64,000 nucleotides of DNA from Scytonema tolypothrichoides VB-61278 (GTDB lineage: Bacteria; Cyanobacteriota; Cyanobacteriia; Cyanobacteriales; Nostocaceae): contig NZ_JXCA02000001.1 of NCBI RefSeq assembly GCF_000828085.3, forward strand, positions 497,378 through 561,377, written 5' to 3'. The notes under the pieces are model-generated. The model had not been told where the DNA came from. It did not search any database and saw only the letters and a list, made by a program, of their open reading frames with translations. Position 1 is the first letter of the stretch. Every line of letters begins with the position of its first letter. Positions 9,574 through 18,924 of the stretch are shown here, in pieces. Made by a program: the position numbers and the translations under genes.

Positions 9574-10317
9574 ATGACCAACCTTGGAAAAAATTTTGAA
9601 CCCTTGCTAACAAGAGTTGCCCCAAAAACAGTTGACAGGATGGGTCTATTTTGGCTTCTTGCTGCAGCGATCGCCACTATTGTGCTGTGGCAAGTTCCAG
9701 GAGGAAATTACATTTTATACCCATTCACCATCCTGGCAACTTGGTTTCATGAAATGGGTCACGGCTTGATGGCACTTTTGTTAGGAGGACAGTTCCAGCA
9801 ATTGCAGATTTTTTCCAATGGTTCGGGTGTCGCCTTTCATAGCGTTCCGTTGTATTTGGGACCCATAGGTCGTGCTTTGGTTGCTGCAGCAGGACCTATG
9901 GGTCCACCTATCGCTGGTGCGGGTTTAATTTTGGCTTCGCGTAGTTTTAAAGCAGCCCATCTGAGTTTGACCTTCTTGGGGGGTTTTTTACTTCTTTCAA
10001 CCCTGATCTGGGTACGATCGCCATTTGGAATCGTTGCAATTCCCCTACTTGGTCTGATTATACTTGGTGTTGCACTCAAAGCTCCTCGTTGGATGCAGGG
10101 ATTTGGAATTCAATTTCTCGGTGTGCAAGCTTGTGTGAGTACTTACCATCAACTAGACTACTTATTTAGCGCCTCTGCAGGTCCTGGTTTGCTCTCTGAC
10201 ACTGCGCAAATGCAGCAGCAATTGCTTTTACCTTATTGGTTTTGGGGTGGATTGATGGCGATCGCATCTCTCGTTATTTTAGTCCAAAGTCTCCGTCTTG
10301 CATATCGCTCTAAGTGA
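9574..10317 (+). CDS. M50-type membrane metalloprotease
   Basis: Integral membrane protein of 247 residues. HEMGH at 59-63 lies in a hydrophobic helix (ATWFHEMGHGLMALLLGG) and provides the zinc-binding histidines and catalytic glutamate of site-2-protease-like M50 peptidases (the M50B-like group). About six hydrophobic stretches follow, including FLGGFLLLSTLIWV and WGGLMAIASLVILV. The third zinc ligand is not obvious to me. Some members of this group have no proven protease activity, so the substrate is unknown. ATG start at 9574. The next gene is convergent 11 bases away. Confidence 0.8.
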   Translation: MTNLGKNFEPLLTRVAPKTVDRMGLFWLLAAAIATIVLWQVPGGNYILYPFTILATWFHEMGHGLMALLLGGQFQQLQIFSNGSGVAFHSVPLYLGPIGRALVAAAGPMGPPIAGAGLILASRSFKAAHLSLTFLGGFLLLSTLIWVRSPFGIVAIPLLGLIILGVALKAPRWMQGFGIQFLGVQACVSTYHQLDYLFSASAGPGLLSDTAQMQQQLLLPYWFWGGLMAIASLVILVQSLRLAYRSK

Positions 10318-10328
10318 TCATCACCTCT

Positions 10329-10547
10329 TCACTCAAAGTCCTCTTGATAAAACGTTTGCAGCAAATTTTCCAATTGATCTTGCGGACAGCATTCTATCAG
10401 CGCTTCAAAAACCTCTAGCAATTTTGCTGCACTATCTCCCAACATTGGACTCAACCCCCACACATCCTGCACCCAGTCATGAGGACGTTCGTCATCAAAA
10501 ATAAGACGTTCTAGCAGTTGCTTTGCTTCTGTTTTGGAGATGGACAT
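10329..10547 (-). CDS. Small conserved-looking hypothetical protein
   Basis: The 72 residues begin MSISKTEAKQLLERLIFDDE and are acidic and apparently helical, with the composition of a genuine small soluble protein. The overlapping plus-strand frame has an unlikely composition. No domain is recognised. The coding strand has an A-rich weak ribosome site (AAAGAAAAATA) before ATG. It lies tail-to-tail with the metalloprotease gene. Confidence 0.6.
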   Translation of the reverse strand: MSISKTEAKQLLERLIFDDERPHDWVQDVWGLSPMLGDSAAKLLEVFEALIECCPQDQLENLLQTFYQEDFE

Positions 10548-11246
10548 ATTATTTTTCTTTATATAAATAAATTTTTGAGTTTAATGGTTGATATTAAGTC
10601 ATTTTAAGTATAAAGCTTAACTGCTTATTCTCAACCCGCGAAAAATTTGTTCTGCTTTCAACTAAAGCTCAATACTATCCTTTGAGTATGAGATAGTCAC
10701 TTTCCTAACAGAGTTATGGTTGTTGATTCTGCAGAAAAATCAGGATATCTACTCCTAAGAAACACAGGGAACAGGGAACAGGGAACAGGGAAAGAGTGTT
10801 TCTTTCATATGTTACTAGCGGTTTCTTGCGCTAGTCAGAGGCTCATATCGTGTTCGGTCAAAGACTTATCATTAAGACTGTAGCAATGCTTAAGGCGCAG
10901 GGCGCTTTGTTTAGAAAATTTTAAGGTTTTTGCACAAACCCTCCGAATCATAACTTATGAACCGGATTTGATATCAAAAGTCAAACTTGGGCATAAATGT
11001 TACATAAGCTACAAAATATGAAAACTTGCTCCTAAAAATTACTGGGCTATACTTGTTTTTGATATTCAACAAATACCTAAAACCTTTCTGTAGAACCTGA
11101 ACCTTCAAGCGAGATATGCGCTAACGTAGGGGGTGAATCATTATCTGTGGTTCTTCTTTTGAAAATCGTTAGACGGAAGGAGAGTTATTTTCAGGACAAG
11201 TGTAGAAACATGAGGTATTGGTCTAGTTAATGTTTAGGAATTTGCC
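10548..11246. other. Intergenic region, 699 bp, before sucrose synthase
   Basis: Holds a GGGAACA heptamer array (about 10764-10791, four units) and otherwise AT-rich DNA. It must contain the promoter of the sucrose synthase operon, but I cannot point to a convincing -10/-35 pair or an NtcA site. No gene is supported. Confidence 0.5.
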
Positions 11247-13658
11247 ATGCATGAACTGGTTCAAACTATCTTAAATAGTGAAGAAAAGACTGCTCTGCGT
11301 CATTTAATCAAGACTTTGAGTGCCTTGGATCAAAGGTACTTTCTGAGAAACGAAATTTTACAAGTTTTTGCTGAGTACTGTCAAAATTCAGAAAAGCCAG
11401 GTTACTTCTTTTACTCTTCTTCTGTAGGGAAACTCATACACTACACGCATGAAATGATTGTGGAAGGGGAAAGTACCTGGTTTCTTCTGCGACCAAGGAT
11501 CGGTAGCCAAGAGGTTTGGCGGCTTGGGGCAAACATGACAAGTTTTGAGCAGATGACGCCACAGGCATTATTAGATGCGCGCGATCGCTTAGTCAACCGT
11601 TCTCAACCCCAAATTCTAGAAATTGATTTCAGCCCATATTACCACGGTTACCCCAAAATTAGCGACCCGAGAAACATTGGTCAAGGTCTCGGGTTTCTCA
11701 ACCGTCACCTATGCGCCCAAGTGTTGACTGATCCTGACTACTGGTTAGAGGTCTTGTTTGATGTTTTTCAGCGACACTCCTATGATGGTATCCCGTTGCT
11801 GATTAACGCTCGTATTGACTCAGGTAAACAGCTCGCCAAACAAGTCAAGCAAGCCCTAAATTTCCTCAACGAACGTCCTGGTGGCGAACCTTACGAAAAA
11901 TTTCGCTTTGACCTTCAAGAACTCGGTTTTGAACCAGGTTGGGGTAACACAGCATCGCGAGTGTGTGAAACCCTAGAACTTCTCAACCGACTGATTGACA
12001 CTCCAGAATCAGCCATTCTAGAAGCCTTCGTATCGCGTGTTCCGACAGTTTTTCGTGTTGTTCTGGTTTCCATACACGGCTGGGTTTCCCAAGAAGGTGT
12101 TTTGGGAAGACCTGAAACAACAGGTCAAGTGATCTACGTTCTTGAACAAGCGCGCCACTTAGAAAATAAACTGCAAGAAGAAATCAAACTTGCAGGATTA
12201 GACGTGCTTGGTATCCAACCCCAAGTTATTATTTTGACTCGCCTTATCCCCAACTGCGAAGGAACACTGTGCAATCTACGCTTGGAAAAAGTTGAGGGAA
12301 CAGAAAATGCCTGGATCTTGCGCGTTCCTTTTGCTGATTCTAATCCTAATGTCACTCAAAACTGGATTTCCAAATATGAGATTTGGCCTTATCTAGAAAG
12401 ATTTGCCCTTGATGCAGAAACAGAACTCCTCGCCCAATTTCGGGGTAGTCCAGATCTGATCATTGGTAACTACAGCGATGGTAACTTAGTTGCTTTTCTG
12501 TTGGCGCGCCGTCTGAAAGTGACTCAGTGCAACATTGCTCACTCTTTGGAAAAACCCAAACACCTGTTCAGTAACTTGTACTGGCATGATTTAGAGGAGA
12601 AATACCATTTTTCAGCACAGTACACTGCTGACCTCATTGGTATGAACTCAGCAGACTTCATCATTACATCAACCTATCAAGAAATTGTAGGGACACCCGA
12701 TACCCTGGGTCAGTATGAGTCTTACAAATGTTTTACCTTGCCCCAACTGTATCATGTGGTAGATGGTATTGACTTGTTCAGTCCCAAGTTCAACATGATA
12801 CCACCAGGGGTCAATGAACATATCTTCTTCCCTTATAACCAGATACAAGACCGAGATATTACCGTCAGCAAAAGAGTTCAAGATTTACTGTTTACCCGTG
12901 AAGACTCCCAAATTCTTGGACACCTAGAGAACCAAAGCAAACGACCCATATTTGCTGTTGGTGCTTTGACTGCTATTGATAACCTTGCGGGTTTGGCAGA
13001 ATGCTTTGGTAAAAGTCAGGAATTACAACAGAGTTGCAATTTAATTATTGTGACTGACAAGCTGCATCCCCACCAAGCCAAAAATTCAGAAGAAGCAGAG
13101 GAAATCGAAAAACTCCACAATATTATCAACGAGTATAATCTTCACGGTCACATTCGTTGGGTAGGAATACAGTTCCCTCTTGCTGAGTTGGGAGAAGCAT
13201 ACCGTATTATTGCGGATTTTCAAGGAATTTTCGTCCACTTTGCCCGATTTGAAGCCTTTGGACGAACCATTCTCGAAGCTATGAGTTCCGGATTACCAAC
13301 TTTTGCCACTCAATTTGGCGGATCCTTAGAAATCATCGAAGATGGAGAAGATGGTTTTCTGCTAAATCCAACAGACCTAGAAGGAACAGCCAAGACGATA
13401 TTAAGCTTTATTGACCAGTGTAATGCTTATCTAGAACACTGGTATAAGATATCGGAGTTGGTGATTCAGCGTGTCCGTAACAAATATAATTGGCAATTAC
13501 ACACCAAGCAGTTGTTACTGCTAGCTAAAGTCTACAGCTTTTGGAACTTTGTGAACCAGGAAATTGGCGAAGCCAAAGCTCGCTACGTGGAAACTTTGTT
13601 CCATCTGCTCTACAAACCTAGGGCTGAAAAAATTTTGGAACAACATATGAAAAGATAA
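11247..13658 (+). CDS. susA: Sucrose synthase
   Basis: Reversibly converts sucrose and UDP (or ADP) to NDP-glucose and fructose. In filamentous cyanobacteria it works mainly in the cleavage direction, feeding polysaccharide synthesis and respiration. The 803-residue length matches plant and cyanobacterial sucrose synthases. The N-terminal 250 residues form the regulatory part. The GT4 glycosyltransferase follows, with VVLVSIHGWVSQEGVLGRPE near 272-291, HSLEKPKHLFSNLYW, and the nucleotide-sugar E-x7-E motif in ARFEAFGRTILEAMSSGLP near 669-687. The gene is the first of a two-gene unit: the disaccharide phosphorylase fusion begins 30 bases after the stop. Confidence 0.95.
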   Translation: MHELVQTILNSEEKTALRHLIKTLSALDQRYFLRNEILQVFAEYCQNSEKPGYFFYSSSVGKLIHYTHEMIVEGESTWFLLRPRIGSQEVWRLGANMTSFEQMTPQALLDARDRLVNRSQPQILEIDFSPYYHGYPKISDPRNIGQGLGFLNRHLCAQVLTDPDYWLEVLFDVFQRHSYDGIPLLINARIDSGKQLAKQVKQALNFLNERPGGEPYEKFRFDLQELGFEPGWGNTASRVCETLELLNRLIDTPESAILEAFVSRVPTVFRVVLVSIHGWVSQEGVLGRPETTGQVIYVLEQARHLENKLQEEIKLAGLDVLGIQPQVIILTRLIPNCEGTLCNLRLEKVEGTENAWILRVPFADSNPNVTQNWISKYEIWPYLERFALDAETELLAQFRGSPDLIIGNYSDGNLVAFLLARRLKVTQCNIAHSLEKPKHLFSNLYWHDLEEKYHFSAQYTADLIGMNSADFIITSTYQEIVGTPDTLGQYESYKCFTLPQLYHVVDGIDLFSPKFNMIPPGVNEHIFFPYNQIQDRDITVSKRVQDLLFTREDSQILGHLENQSKRPIFAVGALTAIDNLAGLAECFGKSQELQQSCNLIIVTDKLHPHQAKNSEEAEEIEKLHNIINEYNLHGHIRWVGIQFPLAELGEAYRIIADFQGIFVHFARFEAFGRTILEAMSSGLPTFATQFGGSLEIIEDGEDGFLLNPTDLEGTAKTILSFIDQCNAYLEHWYKISELVIQRVRNKYNWQLHTKQLLLLAKVYSFWNFVNQEIGEAKARYVETLFHLLYKPRAEKILEQHMKR

Positions 13659-13687
13659 CAGTCTTATCTCAAAAACCCCGGTGTGCC

Positions 13688-16564
13688 ATGGATACAACAC
13701 AAAATTCCCACGACTTTATTTATACAGATTGGACACTTATCGAAACCCAGCTTAACCCGAACCAGACTCAGCACAGAGAAACTGTTTTCACTATTGGCAA
13801 CGGTTATCTGGGAACGCGGGGAAGTTTTGAGGAAGGTTCTACTGGTGCAGTGCCAGCGACCTTCATTCATGGGGTTTATGATAATGTTCCTCTTGTCTAC
13901 ACCGAACTTGCTAACTGTCCCGACTGGTTACCATTGATTGTTACTGTCGATGGTGACCGCTTCCGCACCGAACGCGGCGAGATATTGAGCTATGAGCGAC
14001 AACTTGACCTCCAGCGCGGTGTTCTCAGGCGTAAGATACGTTGGCGCAGTCCACACGGAAAGACAATAGACATCTTTTTTGAACGCTTTGCAAGTCGAGC
14101 TGATGAGCATGTGTTATGTCTACGCTGTCAGGTGACACCAGTAGATTTTGACGGGTTGATTGAAATTCAAGGTAGCATTAATGGCTATCCTGAGAATCAA
14201 GGTTTCAACCACTGGGAATTGATAGACCAAGGCAAGACAAACCGAGGAGCCTGGTTGCAACTCCAGACTCGCAACACCCGCATCAACTTGGGCATGGCTG
14301 TTGGAATGACGGTATCCGGAGCTGATGCGCCAGTACAAGTCAGTAGTCCTCCGGGTTATCCAACTTTGAGCACCGTATTTCAAGCTTCTTCAGGACAGAC
14401 GGTCACAGTGGATAAATTTGTGACAGTTTTTACGTCACGAGATGTGGATAACCCTGTAAAAGAAGCGAATGAAAAGCTTGCTCAACTCCCAGACTATGAA
14501 GCGTTGGTAGATGCCCATGCACAAGCATGGGTCCAGGCTTGGGATAAAAGCGACATCTTAATTGAAGGAGATACTAAAGCTCAACTTGCCGTCCGGTACA
14601 ATATCTTTCAATTGCTGATCTCAGCCCCAGAGCATGATGAGAAGGTGAGTATCCCAGCGAAAACACTTTCAGGTTTTGGCTATCGTGGTCATGTGTTTTG
14701 GGATACGGAAATCTTTATTCTGCCCTTTTTCATTTACACTCAACCAAAACTCGCTCGTAACTTACTCACTTACCGCTACCTGACCTTAAATGGTGCCAGA
14801 CGCAAAGCATCTCATTACGGGTATAAGGGAGCAATGTATGCTTGGGAAAGTGCGGATACTGGGGATGAAGTGACACCGCGTTGGTTACCTCCTAACGATT
14901 TTTATGGAGAAGACATCAGGATTTGGTGTCGCGATCGCGAAATCCACATTAGTGCTGATATTGCTTATGCGGTTTGGTACTATTGGAAAGCGACTGACGA
15001 CGACGAGTGGATGCGGGACTGCGGTGTGGAAATTATTCTCGATACTGCTGTTTTCTGGGGGAGTCGTGTTGAGTATGACACCAAGGACGAACGGTATGAA
15101 ATTCGTGGGGTAATTGGAGCGGATGAGTACCACGAGATTGCAGACAACAATGCCTTTACGAACCGGATGGTGCAATGGCACCTAGAGAAAGCGCTCTTTG
15201 TGTATGACTGGTTGCGTCATACTTACCCCGACCGCTTTAGCACACTTGTCAAAAAATTGCAACTGACTCCAGGACGACTTTCTCGTTGGCAAGACATTAT
15301 CAATAATATATGGATTCCCTACGATCCATCGACAGGACTTGTCGAGCAGTCCGAGGGATTCTTTAAATTAGAAGATATCGACTTGGCTGAGTACGAACCA
15401 CGTAACCGCTCAATACAAATGATTTTGAGCATTGAGGAAACAAATAAGCGGCAGGTGCTCAAACAGCCAGATGTGTTGATGCTTCTGTATTTAATGCGCC
15501 AATCACAGGAATTTCCCTACACCCAAGAAACGCTGGAAAAAAACTGGGACTACTACGCACCCCGTACAGACATCACTTATGGTTCCTCTCTCGGACCCGC
15601 CATTCATGCCATTTTAGCCTCAGATTTGGGCAAATCAAAAGAGGCTTATGAACGGTTTATGCATGCCGCATTGGTGGATATTGAAGATGTTCGTGGCAAT
15701 GCTCACGAAGGAATTCATGGTGCTAGTGCTGGTGGTGTTTGGCAAGCTGTGATTTTGGGGTTTGGGGGAGTCCAATTTGCAGAACATGAACCAACAGCAA
15801 CGCCACAATTGCCGCCTGGGTGGAAACGTCTAAAGTTCAAGCTTCACTGGCGTGGCGAGTGGCACGAAATTGATCTACGTCCTACAGCACAAGATACTAT
15901 GACACTTCCAGATATCCGAGGAGTTATTTTCGATTTGGATGGTGTTCTCACAGATACAGCAGAATACCACTACTTAGGCTGGCAGAAGCTAGCCGATGAA
16001 GAGGGATTACCCTTTAATCGTCAGGCAAACGAAGCGCTGCGGGGTGTGTCTCGTCGCGGGTCACTGCTGAAGATAGTTGGTAAAAAGCAGTACTCAGAAG
16101 CACAACTCCAGGAGATGATGGATCGCAAGAACCGTTACTATGTGGACTTTATCCAGACAATGACGCCGGTGGATTTATTGCCAGGGACAATTGCATTGTT
16201 GGATGAGTTGAAGCAAGCTGGCATTAAGATAGCCCTTGGTTCTGCTAGCAAAAATGCTCAAACAGTGCTCGATAAACTGGGGATTAGCGATCGCTTTGAT
16301 GTGATTGCTGACGGTTACAGCGTGACGGAACCCAAGCCAGCACCAGACTTATTTCTGTTTGCTGCCCAACAGCTAGGACTCAAACCAGAGCAATGTGTCG
16401 TTGTCGAAGATGCAGCATCAGGGATTGAGGCTGCACTTGCGGCTGGTATGTATGCTGTAGGACTTGGTCCTACTGAACGGGTGGGAGCAGCACACGTTGT
16501 CTTACCTAGTTTAGCGGGCGTTCGCTGGACGGAATTACGGGAGAAATTGAGCAGCGATCAGTAA
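13688..16564 (+). CDS. GH65 disaccharide phosphorylase fused to beta-phosphoglucomutase
   Basis: Two enzymes in one 958-residue chain. Residues 1 to about 735 are a GH65 alpha-glucoside phosphorylase (maltose, trehalose or kojibiose phosphorylase type), with IGADEYHEIADNNAFTN near 476-492. E480 matches the general-acid glutamate of the family. Residues about 743-958 are a HAD-family beta-phosphoglucomutase: FDLDGVLTDTAEYH holds the nucleophile D749 and acid/base D751, followed by GSASKNAQTVL and VVEDAASGIEAA. The inferred flow is disaccharide plus phosphate to glucose plus beta-glucose-1-phosphate, then to glucose-6-phosphate in the same protein. It sits 30 bases after sucrose synthase, implying co-transcription. 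Which disaccharide is used cannot be told from motifs. Confidence 0.92.
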   Translation: MDTTQNSHDFIYTDWTLIETQLNPNQTQHRETVFTIGNGYLGTRGSFEEGSTGAVPATFIHGVYDNVPLVYTELANCPDWLPLIVTVDGDRFRTERGEILSYERQLDLQRGVLRRKIRWRSPHGKTIDIFFERFASRADEHVLCLRCQVTPVDFDGLIEIQGSINGYPENQGFNHWELIDQGKTNRGAWLQLQTRNTRINLGMAVGMTVSGADAPVQVSSPPGYPTLSTVFQASSGQTVTVDKFVTVFTSRDVDNPVKEANEKLAQLPDYEALVDAHAQAWVQAWDKSDILIEGDTKAQLAVRYNIFQLLISAPEHDEKVSIPAKTLSGFGYRGHVFWDTEIFILPFFIYTQPKLARNLLTYRYLTLNGARRKASHYGYKGAMYAWESADTGDEVTPRWLPPNDFYGEDIRIWCRDREIHISADIAYAVWYYWKATDDDEWMRDCGVEIILDTAVFWGSRVEYDTKDERYEIRGVIGADEYHEIADNNAFTNRMVQWHLEKALFVYDWLRHTYPDRFSTLVKKLQLTPGRLSRWQDIINNIWIPYDPSTGLVEQSEGFFKLEDIDLAEYEPRNRSIQMILSIEETNKRQVLKQPDVLMLLYLMRQSQEFPYTQETLEKNWDYYAPRTDITYGSSLGPAIHAILASDLGKSKEAYERFMHAALVDIEDVRGNAHEGIHGASAGGVWQAVILGFGGVQFAEHEPTATPQLPPGWKRLKFKLHWRGEWHEIDLRPTAQDTMTLPDIRGVIFDLDGVLTDTAEYHYLGWQKLADEEGLPFNRQANEALRGVSRRGSLLKIVGKKQYSEAQLQEMMDRKNRYYVDFIQTMTPVDLLPGTIALLDELKQAGIKIALGSASKNAQTVLDKLGISDRFDVIADGYSVTEPKPAPDLFLFAAQQLGLKPEQCVVVEDAASGIEAALAAGMYAVGLGPTERVGAAHVVLPSLAGVRWTELREKLSSDQ

Positions 16565-16591
16565 AACGACGAAGAAAGGCAAATTATATAC

Positions 16592-16638
16592 AAGGCAGAA
16601 GGTAGAAGGGAAAAAGCACAACTTCTACTTTCTGCCTT
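16592..16638 (+). terminator. Strong hairpin after the sugar operon
   Basis: A 17-bp arm (16592-16608) pairs with 16622-16638 with one G-T pair and a 13-base loop, 30 bases past the GH65 stop codon. No long T run follows. A terminator or RNA-stabilising hairpin is likely. Confidence 0.5.
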
Positions 16639-17366
16639 CTGCTTTATGGGAGGAGATAACACCCGAACGCTTAACAGAGCGACGAATCCCCGTAGAATTT
16701 AGTAAACTTCTTGCAAAAGTCGGGAACGCTTAACTCTTAACACCCGAACGCTTAACAGAACCTCGTAAAATCTCACTTTTGCAAGAGGTCTAGTCTAAAA
16801 AACGACCTTTATATTAACCATAATTCAGAAAAAACCGATTGTGACAGTGCCAGGTGCGGAATGTAGGTTAAATAATATTGTCATTAGTCATTGGATCCCA
16901 CTGTTGCGTGATTCCCTAAATAATTTTTCTTTGCAGAACTTTAAGTGATAAGATAACCACTATGGAATACTCGTAGTCAAAATAAAAACCGTTTCTTCAA
17001 ACAAGCGACAAAATAATATTGACAATCATTTCAATTTATCAAAGCTTAGTCAAAACGAGATAGCAGCTTTTGTTGAAAGGTTTTTTACGTATTATAATTT
17101 CCTAGATGAGTAAAAAGATATGCTTATTGGTTAATTCATATTTTTCTACAGTAGTAAGAGCAAATACTTAATACTGTTGAAAAGTGTATTCATTCCTCTT
17201 TTCAACTGGAACTCATATTCCAAACTGTAGTAGAGGAAGTAGACCCCTTTTTTTGTTTCATGTTTCATAACTATCAATCAGATAGTAAGGTGAAAGCGTA
17301 GAACTATAATGCCTTGCGTTCCTAAACGCAATAGAATCTGTAAGCTAGATATAGATAAGCTTATCT
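16639..17366. other. Intergenic region, 728 bp, with a 21-bp direct repeat
   Basis: The 21-mer starting AACACCCGAACGCTTAACAG occurs at 16658-16678 and again at 16739-16759. A relative lies near 50561-50593. The rest is AT-rich, including ATATT runs around 17000-17200. No gene or RNA is recognised. Confidence 0.55.
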
Positions 17367-17966
17367 ATGACTTCAACTATTCCCCAGAAAAATCGTAAGT
17401 TACCAACTCAAGCAATAGCAGCCAAAATTTTCCACTGGATTAACATTATCAGTTTATTTATTATGCTCACCAGTGGACTGCAAATTTATAACGCTAATCC
17501 TGTTTTTGGTGGGCGATCAGGTTGGCATATTCCTCCTATATTTACTTTAGGAGGTTGGCTTGCTGGCGGTAGACACTGGCATTTTGCTGCTATGTGGTTA
17601 TTTTCGCTGAATCTTTTGTGGTATGGAATTTATATTTTCATCAGTCGGCGTTGGCGACATCGATTTGTCGGTATCAACGATTTAAATGCATTGCAAAAAA
17701 GTAAAAATTCCAAACGCCTAATTTATGCTTGGCACCGGATTGTCTACACAGGCATTATTCCTATTTTACTACTAGCCATATTCACAGGTGTAGGAATGTA
17801 TAAACCTGCTCAATTTCCTTGGATTGTAGATACTTTTGGCAGCTGGCAAGCACTACGAATTGTTCACTTTTCCTCAGTTCCAATAATTATTTTATTTGTC
17901 GTCGCTCACTTTTTGCTAGGACGTCAGGCTGGAGGTGAGAAATTGACAGAATCAATGTTTTGGTAA
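17367..17966 (+). CDS. b-type cytochrome membrane subunit
   Basis: A 199-residue integral membrane protein of the cytochrome b561 / hydrogenase-thiosulfate-reductase b subunit type. Four hydrophobic segments carry paired histidines suited to haem b: KIFHWINIISLFIM near 21-34, RHWHFAAMWLFSL near 69-81, YAWHRIVYTGIIPILLL near 118-134 and RIVHFSSVPIIILFVVAHFL near 167-186. It lies 18 bases upstream of a molybdopterin oxidoreductase, so it is inferred to pass electrons between the quinone pool and that enzyme. The natural substrate is unknown. Confidence 0.82.
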   Translation: MTSTIPQKNRKLPTQAIAAKIFHWINIISLFIMLTSGLQIYNANPVFGGRSGWHIPPIFTLGGWLAGGRHWHFAAMWLFSLNLLWYGIYIFISRRWRHRFVGINDLNALQKSKNSKRLIYAWHRIVYTGIIPILLLAIFTGVGMYKPAQFPWIVDTFGSWQALRIVHFSSVPIIILFVVAHFLLGRQAGGEKLTESMFW

Positions 17967-17984
17967 ATCAACAGCATTCATCCT

Positions 17985-18707
17985 ATGAATATAATTAGCA
18001 TCAAGCGTCCTCAACTATCGCGCCGTCAATTTCTAAAAATTTCTGGATTGTCTGGCATGAGTTTTGTTCTTGGTGGATGTGGAACACCTTTGTTTGAAGA
18101 TGTTGTAGGCAAACTGTCTGAACCACTCAACCAAAAGTTTGAAGCGTTAATTTTGAATCCACAAAAGCCAGTTCCGGAATTTTCTCAAAGTGAAATTGAA
18201 CCAGAGGCTTTGCTGATTAATAGTTTCAGGTATACTCCAATTATTGACCAAGCCAAATATCGTTTAGTTGTTAATGGTGAAGTCAATAATCCCTTCAGTT
18301 TGAGTTTAGCAGAAATTCAATCTTTACCTCTAACGGGCATGATTATTCGTCATGTTTGTGTAGAGGGTTGGGCAGCAATTGTACAATGGGGAGGCGTTCG
18401 GTTACGGGAAGTTATTGCTCTTGCTCAGCCGAAAGCAAATGTTCGATACGTGTATTTTCAATCAGCTGATGGCTATTATTCAAGCTGGGATATTGCTTCA
18501 AGTTTACATCCTCAAACTTTATTAGCTTATCAGAAAAATGGGGAACCTTTGCCAGTAGAAAACGGTGCACCATTACGTTTGGCTTCTCCCATTAAACTTG
18601 GATATAAGCAAAGTAAGTGGATAACTCAAATTACATTAACAAGCCAATTATTTTCTTCTAGGGGATACTGGGAAGACCAAGGATATGAATGGTTTGCAGG
18701 ACTGTAA
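17985..18707 (+). CDS. Sulfite-oxidase-type molybdopterin oxidoreductase
   Basis: 240 residues. The N-terminus has a twin-arginine signal (SRRQFLKISG, about 12-21) followed by a lipobox-like VLGGC, suggesting Tat export and perhaps lipid anchoring. The catalytic domain includes RHVCVEGWAAIVQWGG, in which C125 matches the cysteine that ligates molybdenum in the sulfite oxidase/MsrP fold, and GAPLRLASPIKLGYKQSKW near the end. The C-terminal dimerisation domain of true sulfite oxidases is absent, as in MsrP/YedY. Paired with the cytochrome b gene just upstream, it resembles an MsrP-MsrQ arrangement but is not obviously orthologous. The substrate is open. Confidence 0.85.
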   Translation: MNIISIKRPQLSRRQFLKISGLSGMSFVLGGCGTPLFEDVVGKLSEPLNQKFEALILNPQKPVPEFSQSEIEPEALLINSFRYTPIIDQAKYRLVVNGEVNNPFSLSLAEIQSLPLTGMIIRHVCVEGWAAIVQWGGVRLREVIALAQPKANVRYVYFQSADGYYSSWDIASSLHPQTLLAYQKNGEPLPVENGAPLRLASPIKLGYKQSKWITQITLTSQLFSSRGYWEDQGYEWFAGL

Positions 18708-18924
18708 TTTTAAAATATAAATTATGAATACTCAAAATTTTCCTTAATTGACAAAACCTGTCTTCAAAGACTACTTTTCTTTTGCACAATTGTTTTTAAA
18801 AATAAAATGACAGATAAAGACAGATAATTCATTTGTGTACCTTGCATAAAGCCACCTCCGGCGTCTATATGTGCCTTTATCTGCAGTTTAAAATACTCTT
18901 TAACAAAATTTTTTAAAAGCAACT

